Assembly (NCBI GenBank): GCA_963682055.1 | Contig: OY821747.1 | Coordinates: forward strand, 26,968,126 to 27,032,125 | DNA from: Primula veris | Lineage: Eukaryota > Streptophyta > Magnoliopsida > Ericales > Primulaceae | Reading direction: 5' to 3' | DNA length: 64,000 nt | Shown: in pieces, positions 45,030 to 57,900 of the stretch | How the letters are laid out: each line of letters opens with the position of its first letter | How positions within the stretch are numbered: the first letter of the stretch is position 1 | Made by a program: the position numbers and the translations under genes | The notes under the pieces: model-generated | Database searches by the model: none | What the model was told of the DNA's origin: nothing | Seen by the model: the letters and a program-made list of their open reading frames with translations, nothing else

Positions 45030-46965
45030 TATATTGTATATGCTCGTATTAAAAAACAAGTATAAATTATGTATTGTTTATGCATGTGTTAAAGAGCATG
45101 TATAAAAAGTGTATTATGTATGAATAATAAGAAAAAAATAAAAAAATGGATAGTGTCAATGGATACAGAATGTATTGTGTATGACTGTATTAAAGAGCGT
45201 GTATAAACAATGTATTGTGTATGCATGTATTAAAAAGCATATATAAAATATGTATTGTGTATGCCTGCATTAAAGAGCATGTATAAATAGTGTATGCCCG
45301 TATTAAAAAAACATGTATAAACTGTCAATGGATAGAGAATGTATTGTGTATGACTGTATTAAAGAGCATGTATAAACAATGTATTGTGTATGCCTGTATT
45401 AAAAAGCATATATAAAATATATATTGTGTATGCTTGAATTAAAGAGCATGTATAAATAGTGTATTGTGTATGTCCGTATTAAAAAAACATGTATAAACTG
45501 TGTATTGTGTATTTTTGTATTAAATAGCATGTATAAATAATGTTTTGTGCATGCCTGTATTAAAAAATATGTATAAATTGTGTATTGTGTAGGCATGTAT
45601 TAAAGAGCATGTATAAAATATGTATTGTGTATGCATGTATTAAAGAGCATGTATAAATAGTGTATTGTGTATGTCCGTATTAAAAAACATGTATAAACTG
45701 TGTATTGTGTATGTCTGTATTAAAGAGCATGCATAAATAATGTATTGTGTATGCCCGTATTAAAAAAACATGTATAAACTGTAAATTTTGTATACCTGTA
45801 TTAAATAGCATGTATAAAATATGTATTATGTATTACTGTATTAAAGAGCATGTATAAATAGTGTATTGTGTATGCATGTATTAAAAAACATGTATAAATT
45901 GTGTATTGTGTATGTCTGTATTAAAAAACATGTACAAAAAGTGTATTGTGTATGCCTGTATTAAAGAGCATGTATAAAAAGTGTATTGTGTATGCCTGTA
46001 TTTAATAGCATGTATAATTGTGTATTGTGTATGTCTGTATTAAAGAGCATGTATAAAATATGTATTGTGTATGCATGTATTAAAGAGCATGTATAAATAG
46101 TGTATTGTGTATGTCCGTATTAAAAAAACATGTATAAACTGTATATTGTGTATGTCTGTATTATATAGCATGCATAAATAATGTATTGTGTATGCCCGTA
46201 TTAAAAAAACATGTATAAACTGTGTATTGTGTATGACTGTATTAAATAGCATGTATAAAATATGTATTATGTATTACTGTATTAAAGAGCATGTATAAAT
46301 AGTGTATTGTATATGCATGTATTGAAAAACATGTATAAATTGTGTGTTGTGTATGTCTGTATTAAAGAGCTTGTACAAAAAGTGTATTGTGTATGCCTGT
46401 ATTAAAGGACATGTATAAAAAATATATTGTGTATGCCTGTATTTAATAGCATGTATAATTGTGTATTGTGTATGTCTGTATTAAAGAGCATGTATAAAAT
46501 ATGTATTGTGTATGCATGTATTAAAGAGCATGTATAAATAGTGTATTGTGTATGTCCGTATTAAAAAACATGTATAAACTGTGTATTGTGTATGTCTGTA
46601 TTAAAGAGCACGCATAAATAATGGATTGTGTATGCCCGTATTAAAAAAAATATGTATAAACTGTGTATTGTGTATGCCTGCATTAAATAGCATGTATAAA
46701 ATATGTATTATGTAGTACTATATTAAAGAGTATGTATAAATAGTGTATTGTGTATGCGTGTATTAAAAAACATGTATAAATTGTGTATTGTGTATGTCTG
46801 TATTAAAGAGGATGTACAAAAAATGTATTGTGTATTCATGTATTAAAGAGCATGTATAAAAAGTGTATTGTGTATGTCTGTATTTAATAGCATGTATAAT
46901 TGTGTATTGTGTATACATGTATTAAAGAGCATGTATAAACGGTATATTGTGTATGAATAATAAAA
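45030..46965. repeat. 40-bp satellite with 441-bp higher-order period
   Basis: About 48 tandem monomers of roughly 38-41 bp with consensus TGTATTGTGTATGCCTGTAT then TAAAGAGCATGTATAAATAG. Variant monomers recur at fixed spacing: the TTTAATAGCATGTATAATTG variant starts at 46001, 46442 and 46883 (441 bp apart), and the TGTCCGTATTAAAAA variant at about 45672, 46112 and 46553. This is an 11-monomer higher-order repeat. Confidence 0.93.
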
Positions 46966-47749
46966 ATACACAGAAGGGGGGAATGTCAATTAATACAAAA
47001 TATATTGTGTATGGCTATGGTGGAAAAGTAAAGCGATAAATTCATAATTATTTAATTACTTACTAATTATGTCCCAAAAATGAGGATCGTTCCGATCGAA
47101 GAAAAACAAAATCCTAATTCATATACAAAAAATGAAAATGAAGTTTTTGAGTAAATCAATTCCAACAATAAAATTTCTGAAGAGTAAAACGATAAATCTC
47201 CGATTATTTAATAACTTATCAATTATGCCACAAAAATGAGAATCACTCCAATCGAAGATAAATAAAAGTCAATTTCATATAAAAAAAATGAAAATTAGGC
47301 TTTTAAGTAAATCAATTCCAACAAATAGAAAATATAATTAGATTAAAAACAAAACAAAAATCCAAATAAATGTAAATACTCTACATACCTGATATCTAGA
47401 GCACAAAAAAAAAATATGTAAGAAATTCTAAAGATTTAACCTAGTTATAATCGAGTTTTACGATAAAATAAAATAAAATAAGTGAAAATGGAAAAAGTGG
47501 TTCAGAAATCATTGGTTCTGGTATAACTGGTAGGGAGATGGGTTTAGATGAGAATTTTATTGGGGGAATAAGTTTTGATCGGACGGTGGAAATTGGAGTT
47601 AAAGTAGGAGTGTGGGGAAGATGGAATATTGAGATTTGAGGAGGTGGTGACGGGATCAGAGATGGAGGGAGGTGCGGCGGAAGGTGATGGAGATAGGTGG
47701 CGGAGAGAGGAGGGCGAATGTTGAAGTTGACATTTTTGTATGTGCGTGT

Positions 47750-47783
47750 ATATATATATATATATATATATAAAGTAGGGAGG

Positions 47784-47848
<65 letters not shown>
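47750..47848. repeat. TA microsatellite
   Basis: Two long TA runs (47750-47772 and 47788-47846) separated by AAAGTAGGGAGGGAG, just inside the right end of the 4 kb element. Another TA run lies at 48017-48040 between this and the next element. Confidence 0.9.
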
Positions 47849-47849
<1 letters not shown>

Positions 47850-48159
47850 AAAAATATAAATTATTTAGTATTTATAATTTTAATTAGTTGTATGTTTTGG
47901 GAATAAAGTGTTATGGTGTGATTTTTTGGTAATTAGTTTAAAATAGTTGTAGGTTTTGGTAATTTTTCCAAGAAAAAAAGGGTACAGTTTAATTGAGGTT
48001 TTTCCTTTTTCTTTAATATATATATATATATATATATATAGAGGGGCAATTAACAAAAACATACCTTACCCATATTATATTAACAAAAACATACTCTAAT
48101 AATTTAAATTACCAAAAACATACATTTATATACTTATTATTTTTTAATCTAATCTCTCT

Positions 48160-48260
48160 CTAACTTAACATATATCTCTCACACCTAACGTATCTCTCTA
48201 ACCTAACATATCTCTCTAACCTAACATATCTCTCTCTAATCGCACCTATCTCTCTAACAC
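48160..48260. repeat. CT-rich repeat TCTCTCTAACCTAACATA
   Basis: Four to five copies of an 18-bp CT-rich unit lie just inside the left end of the 1 kb element, in the position equivalent to the CT-rich leader of the large MULE. Confidence 0.7.
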
Positions 48261-48357
48261 ACGATAATCGCATATCTTTCTAACACGTGCTAATCACCCA
48301 TCTTTCTCTCAAAATGATTAAAAACTCACAAAATATGCATATGCTAATTATAAAACT

Positions 48358-48585
48358 TCATACCCTGATTTCAAAACTTCATACCCTGATTTCAAAAATT
48401 CATATCTTAATTTCAAAAACTTTATACCCTAATTTCAAAAATTTATACTCTAATTTTAAAACTTCATATACTAATTTCAAAATTTCATACTCTAATTTTA
48501 AAACATCATACCATAATTTCAAAATTTCATACCCTAATTTCAAAACTTCATACACTAATTTTAAAACTTCATAACCTACATATGA
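48358..48585. repeat. 21-bp tandem repeat
   Basis: About ten units of TTCATACCCTAATTTCAAAA with small changes. Because the period is a multiple of three, it reads as a 7-residue repeat on both strands, giving two overlapping artefactual frames. Confidence 0.88.
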
Positions 48586-49044
48586 ATTTCTCTCAATATT
48601 GTACATATGAATTCTTTTATTTCAACTTGAAACCCACAATGCTTACAATAGTCTCAAAACTCAATAAATAAAAAATAATCTCACAAATTTCATATATTTT
48701 TTTTATATATTACGGTGTATCAAATAGTGTAATATTTGTGTATTACGTATGTATATATATGTATTTATATGTATATGGATATCTATATAATCTAGATGGT
48801 GTTCGGGAGTTAGTTATGAGTTTTCGTGGTGGATGAAGGGAGAGAGAGAGTAAGATCAGAGAGAGATAAAGAGAAAAATTGGTGAGAAAAAAGAATGGAG
48901 GAGAGAGAGAGTAAGATGAGAGAGATAAAAAAAAAAAAAATAACATTAAATTTAAATTTGTTTGTATGTTTTTTATAATGAAAAGTTGTAAGGATATGTT
49001 TTTTGTAATTTAGTTTAAAAATTAATATGTTTTGTTAATTTATC

Positions 49045-49080
<36 letters not shown>

Positions 49081-49674
49081 AACATAGATATAGAGAGAGA
49101 AACAAGGGACTTTCATCTTCTCCCTTCAAATCCTTCCGGGCGTGATTCTCTTCCCCTTGCTTTTCATCTTCCGTTAAGGCTGAATTACCCTACTCGCGTT
49201 GCTTACCTATGGGGGAAATGGAATAACACCTGTTAAGGATACTCTTAAGATCATAAATTATTCATTCCGTTTGTTTTATATATGTATTGACTACAGCAAA
49301 TTCGGAATTAAGTTTCCTCATCGAATTCCTATTTTCAGTGAAATAAAATAAATAGAAAATTAAACATCAACGACAGACGATGTGTTTGTAAAGTTGTTAA
49401 GTTTTTTTTAACTATGTTCATGTATATGATGTTAGATCCAACGACAATCATACAAAGCGACGCATGACTATTACTTTTGATTTTAGTTGTTTCATTCTCT
49501 ATCGGCCTAAGAAATATCCGTAATGTTTCTATTTTTAACAACTAACAGTTGCAGGCTTCTACATTGGACCTAATGTAAACAAATAGAGAAGGTAATCACA
49601 ACCTTGCCCTACGCCACACATGCTAAAATAGCTCATATCTTTATATTATAAAAGCTTAGAAAACCATGCAGTCG

Positions 49675-49775
49675 GGGAAGAGGAGATTACAAAGAAATAG
49701 CAAGCAATAAGATGGACACGTCGAAAGAAAAGAAAGCAGCTACGTTAGCGCAGAGCAGAAAGGCATACATACACT
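49675..49775 (+). pseudogene. Second copy of the charged segment of 42007-42363
   Basis: The blocks GATTACAAAGAAATAGCA, AGCTACGTTAGCGCAGAGCA and GAAAGGC correspond to GCTACAAAGAAATAGCATTC, GCTACGTTACAGCAAAGCAG and AAAGGCG near 42150-42237. It is more decayed and does not keep the same frame. Confidence 0.55.
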
Positions 49776-51885
49776 GATGACTGTTCAGGTATAAGATACT
49801 TGGAAACCTGATTTTAGTCTTCTTCCAAACCTAAGACCGTGAGCTTATTAGTTATTAAGCAAAATCGGAGGCTAAGAAAGACACAGCAATTTTTCCGCTT
49901 CGCGTTACTTCCAGCTTTGTGTTTCTGTATATGTGTGTTTGTATATATAGTTTCTTTATTCTTGTTATGTATTTTGTAATATATGCTATTAATATTGTAG
50001 CTCAAGAACAAATTTTGGGGCCAACTTATGCAAATTTAGAGGTAGTTTGATTGCAACTTTGTTATGTGCATTTGTGTAGACTGTAGACTATATAGTTGTT
50101 TAAATTTTGTAGTCTGAATTTTGTGATATATGGTGTTTACTATTTACCTAAAGAACAAATTTTGGGTTGGCCAGCTGATGCAACTTTTTTTATTAGTATG
50201 AAGAAATATAATTTAAGACCTTGTTTGGCTACAACTTTTGTTTTATAGCTTAAAACTCCTACTACTTATATAGAACGCATTTCAGAGAAGTACCGGGTAA
50301 GAATACTTCAAAATATTGGAAGATCTATTACGTGAGAAAAATCAAATCACATGAACTCGGACGACATGCTCATAGTGACGACCACAACACTTTCCATTAA
50401 ACTGACCAAAACGTATCATATGTCCGACACGGTGTACCATATAATCCATCCCACGCCTTGCGTGGCACGGCTTCACTAGTTATTCAATTAAACTAACAAA
50501 TTCATGTAGGCCCGTCCTACATGGATACGTTTTACACCGTCCAAGACTATGTAGATACTTATCTCACAAATATGATTATTGTGTACAAGTTGGTCCTTAG
50601 TTAGGCGCGTATTAAAATTGGAAAAATGATGGCGAAATATAAATGGTTGTGCTTAAAATTGATGTTGACTGTCATTTAATTTACAGTTCTTATATATTTC
50701 ATGTTTTTTTCCTAACTGTATGATAGTGCTTACCGAATTGTAGATTCTGAAGAGTCCTAATGTGCTTGTATGCATATCATGACTCCTTTTTTTCCTTCTA
50801 GGCAGCCAAACCATTTTATTATGCATATATCAAAGTAAAAACTTATTTACGGGACAAAGCCGCCATGATGACTATAAGAAAACTAATCCGAGTGGACTTA
50901 CAACAACATCAGTAACTCTCAAGACAAATCCGAGGGTAAAAAGAAGTCAGTTAAAGCTTTTCAAAAGCCTCGTTCCCAAGAGAAAATGAGCTCAGAAAAA
51001 CACTAATTTTCTCATTATACCCCTTAATCTTATAACTTTCATTTTAACGCCAAGATCAACGTGATCAAAAGAATGATTTTTCACAATCAAAATATGCATC
51101 ATGATTCCTAAATTATTATCGACAACGAGTACTACAAGCCAATCCTGTTTCGTACTTGCATCAGAGAATGAATCAAGATCCCTCGTTGAAAAGGCAAATT
51201 GTTTTTGGTCCATATTATATAAACTCCCGAACATAAATTGATACAGCTACTCTATAAAATGAAAACTAATTACTGCAGTTGTAAAACTAAAATGAACAAC
51301 TCAAAACAAGATCCATTCATAAATATCTAGAGACTTAAATAATAATTACAGTAATGTATTTGTATGTATGTTACCTTTCCCAAACAAATTAAATATTGTT
51401 CTTTTTAAAATATGCATTTGCATTTACACTACAAAAATATGCAAGGACAAAGACCGTTATTAATCGTAACATCTTGTTTAGCACCGGATTAATTGCAAAG
51501 AGATTGAGACAGTTTCAGCTTTTACTAAGGCTTGTTCAAATTGCTTTACAGCTTTAGCTCATAGCTAATATATCTTTTTTTATCGGTGATAAACTTTTGT
51601 GATGAATGAAAAACATGAACATCATGTACTCATGCTCGAAAGGATTGGGAACTCTAGCAATTAAAAAAGAAATGTTTCAAATTGTGATTCCTACAGCTGG
51701 ATTTACATCCAGCTAAATCAGTTAAAAATAATGTTGCTGACTTCATTGTTCTTTAGTACTACTCCCAAGTATAGAAAAATAATTTTGATGCAAATTTCGT
51801 GTGGATTGAGTTTTCGAGTATAGCTTCTTGTTTGTGACTTAAGAGGTATGAGGTATTGGTGACCCAATTCATAGTCTAGTTCTTT

Positions 51886-52066
51886 CACTATAATAAAATA
51901 TCAGTTTATTATCATACGCTCTGTTGTTAAACTGATACTAAATTGAGTGTCGCTAAATTTACCATCAGGTTTAGCAACAAAAAATGTTACTAAATTTAGC
52001 TACACTCAGTTTAAAATCAGTTTAACAACAGAGTATCTGATGATAAACTGACATTTTGTTTTAGTA
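51886..52066. mobile_element. CACTA-type foldback MITE
   Basis: The 181 bp element starts CACTATAATAAAATATCAG and ends with the near complement (inwards TACTAAAACAAAATGTCAG). It forms an almost complete foldback of about 80-bp arms. It is flanked by TTT on both sides, a 3-bp duplication as expected for CACTA elements. Confidence 0.8.
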
Positions 52067-53349
52067 TTTATTTTTATTTTGGAAATGAACATAAATAGTA
52101 TTCATGTTGTGTACTTGGGGGGTTGTTAGCACGGTTGATAATGCATAAACTCTATATTTGATGTTCTTTATGGTTTCATTTGTATCGATACAATCATATA
52201 TTGTTACTTCCTTTATACAGCTTGGTTATGGTTCGAGTAAGTATATCCTTTTCTAGTTTCTTTTGTAAGAGCCATGAGTGGGGCACTTGTACACATATCA
52301 ACAAAGTCTACCAAGGTACGGCCCTTTTTTCAACAAAAAAGATATAGGAATATATATTTTCTATTGCAATTTGCAAGTATACATCAATTACGACCCATCA
52401 TAAATTTTTGATGCAATGTTTAAACCCATAAACAGGCTAGTTGAACTTCCATATTTTTGGAATCAGAAATGGGAAAGAGTTTCAAATTAAACTAGCCGAC
52501 CAAAACTTCAAAAGGCAAAAGTAATTTGGACGTTACTTAGATATATACTATATACTAAGCTTTTAAACCTTACATTATTACATTTCCTTGAACTAGTGCA
52601 AATGTGCAAGTATATTATATATGTACACATTTTGTTTACTTTGCCAACACGCATGTAGCATCTTCAATCACACTTTCTTAAACCTAAGCCACTATATAGA
52701 GCACCAAATAAAACACTAAAACCAGTACTGACATATGCACGTGACCCAACTACTAAAAAAAATGTGCATATAAATAATTATATACACATTTTTTTGTAAA
52801 TGTGTATATAACTATATATACACACGCACTACACACAACTCTATCCTCTCAACCGACTTATCCTAAATTTTGCCTTTCCATTTCAGCGACAAAAAAGCCA
52901 TATAAGATGCTTGTTTTGATGTCACTAAAGGTTAACACCCAATAACAAGCTTAATGAAGTTGGATTATCTAACATTTATGATTTTAAAGTCTCTTTACAC
53001 GCAATTCACCTTAAATGTACTAAACAACTTTTGCACCACTTAACACGCCCACTGATGTAAAATTAGAATTTGAGGAAAAAAACACGTCTAAAAGTATAAA
53101 ACAGAAGAAACACATTAAATAATAATATTGAATTTATAATTTACACACTTGGATGATTAATTAGGAGGATTAGATAGCTAGACTGCTCTATTTTGATGGT
53201 ATCAGTCTATATGCAAACCAGCTACACGTATGACTAGTAAATCTTACCTTACCAAACAAAAATGAAAAGGGATAATATAGGGTTTCTGTTATTACTTATT
53301 AATTACTAACATTGAACACGAAAACCTAATTGATAAGATGGGGGGAGGA

Positions 53350-54980
53350 TTAATGAAGTTTTTTAATGAAATGAGCCTTCGGAGAAACGTTAAGTAAGGA
53401 GGCTTTAGGTGGTTTATTGTCAACGCCGCCACTAATCCTCTCACAAGAGGGGCACATAGTGATAGTAGCCGAGGGCATATGCATATATATAGGCTGAGCT
53501 AATTTCGACGCTTTGAGTTCTTGTATTTCCTTTTGTAGCCTTTGGTTCTCGTCCGACAGTGTTTCACAACATTTCTTTAGAAACTCACAGTCGACCTCAG
53601 TTTGCTTAAGCTTTGTCCTGTGCATAAAGAAAACGCATCAATGTTAGAGTTAGATGTGTAAATAATCATATAGTATATTAACACATTATTTAGAAAGAAA
53701 ACGAAAGTTGAGAAAATTCTTAATTGAAAAAATCAAAACTTAATTAAATCACGCGTAACCAACTTTTTGGCCACACCCAAAAGTTGAGAAATAATCGTGA
53801 CAACTTGCATGCCAACTTGGTGGCATTTAACTTTTGGAATTTTAAAGCATGTTTGCGGCTAAATCTGTAAATGTCTCCGATAATATATTTAACAAAATGA
53901 TGCAACGTCTAATAAAGTGATCACATATGCAAGACAATTGTCAATGATTAATTGGACCACCAATCTTTGCAACATGATGATGTGGTGTTTTGTGTTACTT
54001 CAATATTCACCTAAAAAGTCGATATATAATGGAATATGGATAAAGAATAAATAACGGAATATATATTCAATAAATTTTTATTGCTAATTTAACAAAAAAA
54101 AAAGAAAAAATTATCGGGAAGTATATAGTACCAAAACGGCCGATATTCTAAGAAAATCCTAACTTCAATTTCTAATGGCATTTTTTTAAAGTAAAATAAC
54201 ATAACACATGAAAAAAAGAAAAAATGAGAGGAAGAACTACTGCAAGGGTGATTGCACATAAGAGTTATTTTATTTAAGCAATCTGATTATTTTTTTGGGT
54301 ACACTATAGTAATATAATTATCAGTAAGCTTTTTTGACAAAAAAATTACGTATATTTTTTGGGTAATTATTTAATATTTTTGTACTATCTCTTATAAGCA
54401 GTGGATGATGACCTATACCTTGCTCGTCGATTCTGAAACCAAACTTCAACTTGTCTTGCCCTCAGATTCAACTTCCTTGCTAGGTCTTGCTTTTGTTTCT
54501 GTAAAATAAATAAATAATAACAATCAAAACTTTAATATTTTGAAAGCAGAAAAAATATTACAAAATTAGTAAGTAGTTAACAAAAAGGAAAGAAACTATT
54601 ACAGGATTGAGAGTGCTATGCTGCTTAAAGCTCTCCTCTAAAACCTCAGATTGGTTTTTATTGAGCCTAAGCTTCTTCCTTGTATTACTCATATCATCAT
54701 CTTCATCACTCACTCTTGAAAACACCCTTTCGGTCGTGTCCACCTCCCTTTCTCTCTTCACCACGACACCATTACAAAACGATGACGTGACACTTTCTTG
54801 CCGGTTTAGTGACCCTTGGTTCTTAACAACTTTCATATTATCTAACGGCTCGGATAATCCCAAACTTAGGCATGGCTCTAAGCTTCTTGTGACAACTCCT
54901 CGCGGTTTATCTAAATCGGCCTTAAGGGTTAACCCTAACCCTAGAACAAGGGTTGTGTCGCAAATATCATCCATACCCAT
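53350..54980 (-). CDS. HAT22-like: Class II HD-Zip transcription factor (HAT22/HAT9 type)
   Basis: Three exons on the minus strand, 54980-54603, 54498-54419 and 53617-53350, give 241 residues with consistent phases. The N-terminus has LVLGLGLTL and CLSLGLSEP, an LxLxL (EAR-like) repressor motif. The homeodomain spans about 101-157 with recognition helix [11 protein letters not shown]. It is followed directly by a leucine zipper ([15 protein letters not shown], heptads to about 190). The HD-Zip II redox motif CPSCE is near residue 215. Such proteins dimerise and bind CAAT(G/C)ATTG pseudopalindromes, mostly as repressors in shade and hormone responses. An alternative start two codons later (MDDIC) cannot be excluded. 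The C-terminus is shorter than in Arabidopsis HAT22. Confidence 0.93.
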
Positions 54981-57900
54981 TAGTTTAGATTAAGTATGTG
55001 TTTATGAAATTAGTTTTAGGGGAGAAATTTAGGGGGTTATAAGGAGTGGGGGGAGAATGAAGAAAGGGTTTCTTTGTGGAGTTTGGTGAGTGGGTGTCTA
55101 TCTATGATTATTAATCAATGAGAGGAATGAGTAGGAAAAAGAATACAGTTTATCATGTGTGGTTTGTTTGGAGGAATTTATGTGAAAGACTCTTTGTCTC
55201 CTTTTTCACAGGTTGACTATTTGAAACCACTAGAATTTTCTATATTATTATAATAATTTATAAAAATATATCATAGAAAGGAAAAAGTTATGTGTTTTTA
55301 AACCATATTTGACATTTATACAATGACAACCGTGATTGTTTATCGCGAGCTTTCCTATATTTTAATCCAATTTTCCTTTTTATCAATGGTGGAAAAATTA
55401 CAACTATTTCTATACTTCCCAAATAATGATTCTCATTTTGATCTTTATATCTCACAAAATATTTAATAAATGAGACTACAATATGACAGAAGATATATTT
55501 ATAATTAAATATACAAAAACTAAACGACTATTTAAAAAATAATAATACTTTCATATATACCAAATGATGAAAATCGAAAGTTTTAAGATGCATCCAAACG
55601 GCTCACTGTCTTTATATATAATTTATACAGTGATGAAAATTGTACTCCTATGTGTTAAACTGTATAAAAATATTCAGTCTGATTTTCTTTTTTTAAGTAT
55701 ATATATATATATACGGGGATTCTGTTCATGACTTAAAAATTGTACTCCTATGTGTTAAACTTCCTTACCATTAAAATACTAAATTATTGTATTGTGCTGA
55801 TATTTTTATTCTAAATATAAATTTTGATGATTACCAATATTTTCCTAACAAACTAAGGTAGAAATTACCTCTCATTCTCTTCCTCTCTTCACATTCACAT
55901 AAAGGATCAAAGAGAGAACAAAACTTTCTAATCCATATAAAAAATTAAAATAATAAAAATGATGCACACATAGTAATGGGAAACACATCAAGAAAACGAT
56001 TCTTAGGCCTCTCGCCACCCATTAACCAGCTACCAACTTTCACTTATATGTAGCCACCACCTTTTCTTATCTTTTCTCTATTCCATGATTCTTTGATTTC
56101 TTTTTGCGTTGTATAAAGTTATGCCTACAATATTCTTTTCAACTGAATTTAGGTACATTATGTCATCATATATAGTCTAATTACAAAAGTATTAGGTACC
56201 AAATACAGTGGCCCATGCATGATTAAAAGTAATTGCAATATCTTCGTATACATTCTTTTTCCTGAACTACAATATTCTCAGTATCATAATTTATATTATC
56301 TCGTGTTCTCGAGTCAAATCTTTGTACGAGCATAATACACAAGCTCAGGTAAATTTGAAAATTTCAGTATTCTCGATTTGATCTAACTCCTTCCAAGAAG
56401 TTACTCGACTGGGATTTTTATTTTTATTTTAACCTTGAATATATATGAACACTTCAAAAAACAATTTATTTTAGTAAAATTTTAGTTTCCAGTGTGTACT
56501 CTTTATTTTCCATGTAGAAATAAATGCTCTCATCGGATGCCATTAATTTATAAATATGATTCTTTTCTGCTGTGGCATGAGTCATGACTCTTTGTTCACC
56601 AAATTGTCGTGATTATATCTCCCAACCATGACTCGTTTAACAAGATTGATAGCATAATCGTTTGCTTCATTTTGTGAAGTCATTAAGCTATATATATAAA
56701 ATTATATTCGATATATAAATGATTTATCTGGATATATATTGATCAAATAACCTTAAGTAAGTCTGTGCATATGTGCGCCAAAAGTCTTTAGGTATATCAC
56801 TACTCATAAATGGTACTGAAAACAGGATTACAAGCAATAGTAACTTCTTAAAAAGGCAACAGTAACTTCTTTTGGCGTTCTTGGTTTCTAGATGTAAAAA
56901 GGGTAAAAACTAAAAAAAGTAGAGTAGGTGTTAGAAACCATCGGAACTTCCATAAATAAACGAAAGACACGTATAATAATGGAGCCACACAAAATGGTTC
57001 AATAGTATATAATTAACAACACTAAAATTTTGTTTGCTTAACTAGAAAGCTGATGTGGGGGCCTATTTTCGTTACTACTGGCATATTGTACATCTCTAAA
57101 TCACATTCAATTAATTATAGCATATATTGTCGGCAGTGAAGATAAGGAGTTAGGTCACAAGTTAATTGAACACGCTTACAAATTTTAGTTGTTTAGGTTG
57201 ATGATCAATGAAAATATACTTCTACTAGTGGCCAAAGTTTTTAAAGATGTGTACTACAAAATCGTTTCCATAATTGAATATTAGACATAATTGAGAACGG
57301 TGTATTACATCTATCTACACAATTTCGTAGAGGCTGCCAATTATGAGCCAGCTATTACATCTATATCACATTTAGTGACTGCAAATGAGTGTCTTTAATA
57401 ATTTACGAGTGCTAAAATTTGTTCACTCATATTCAAGGTTCTTGCATTGAGGAAAAGGCATAGCATACACAATGGTGGGCAAAAAATCTATAGACCCAAC
57501 CCGTATGAATTGGGACGGGTTGAGTGTCCAAAAAAAATCAATCCGTTCCGCTTCAATCCGCTATATATTTTGCGGGTCGGGTTAGGTTTGAAGTTTTCAA
57601 ACCGCCGGTTAATCCGTCACAACTCGTTTCAACCCGTAATATATATATAATTATAAATATGTATATTTATATATACATATATTGTATGCATTTCAAGATA
57701 GCAACATTTCATTCTTATTATATTTTAGTTTTGTTATTTGTTCACGAAGATTCTAAACATATTTTGATTACTTTTAATTATATTTCTCTTTGAAAAATAT
57801 CAATTTATTTTAAAATTTAGGTTAATTATGCAAATTATGAAAAATAAATGATCAAAATAAAAATTTAAGAATCAATCTCGCCCCAACCCGCAATTTATTT

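Larger units (their letters stand above)
43900..47990. mobile_element. Probable 4 kb element with iterated inverted ends, containing a satellite
   Basis: The left part (43900-44060) has TTGGAAAAAACATGACCAG followed by iterated CCAAAACATA blocks. The right part (47880-47980) has the complements: TGTATGTTTTGG, TTTTTTGGTAAT, AGGTTTTGGTAATTTTTCC. A CT-rich tract (44066-44130) lies just inside the left end and a G/GA-rich tract (47500-47720) inside the right end. Flanks share TTTAATT. No coding gene remains; the interior is repeats. Boundaries and superfamily (Mutator-like suspected) are inferred. Confidence 0.5.
48041..49044. mobile_element. 1 kb non-autonomous element with iterated inverted ends
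   Basis: The left end has three iterations of TTAACAAAAACATAC-type blocks at about 35-bp spacing (48047-48125). The right end has the complements TGTATGTTTTTTATAATG, ATATGTTTTTTGTAATTTAG and ATATGTTTTGTTAATTTA (48960-49042). CT-rich and GA-rich tracts lie just inside each end (48150-48290, 48830-48935). The element is bounded by TA microsatellites. It has no transposase. Confidence 0.65.
49045..53349. other. Gene-free interval upstream of the HD-Zip gene's 3' end
   Basis: No gene is supported. It contains the fragment at 49675, a degenerate direct duplication at about 49965-50200 sharing AAGAACAAATTTTGGG and TGATATATG words, and a CACTA-type foldback (51886-52066). A minus-strand frame at 50992-51234 (80 codons, with DQKQFAFSTRDLDSFSD) was not recognised and may be an exon fragment of an unknown gene. 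Confidence 0.4.

Noticed and set aside
44448..45059. Phe-rich and Lys-rich open frames on both strands
   Set aside because: They lie in the A-rich minisatellite and reflect its composition.
45399..46252. Frames reading as repeated IHNTQFIHVFLIR
   Set aside because: These are translations of the 40-bp satellite (three monomers of 40 bp keep frame). There is no start context or domain.
48160..48260. Telomere-like or interstitial telomeric repeat (CTAACC words)
   Set aside because: The unit is TCTCTCTAACCTAACATA, not the plant telomere repeat CCCTAAA, and it sits inside an element end.
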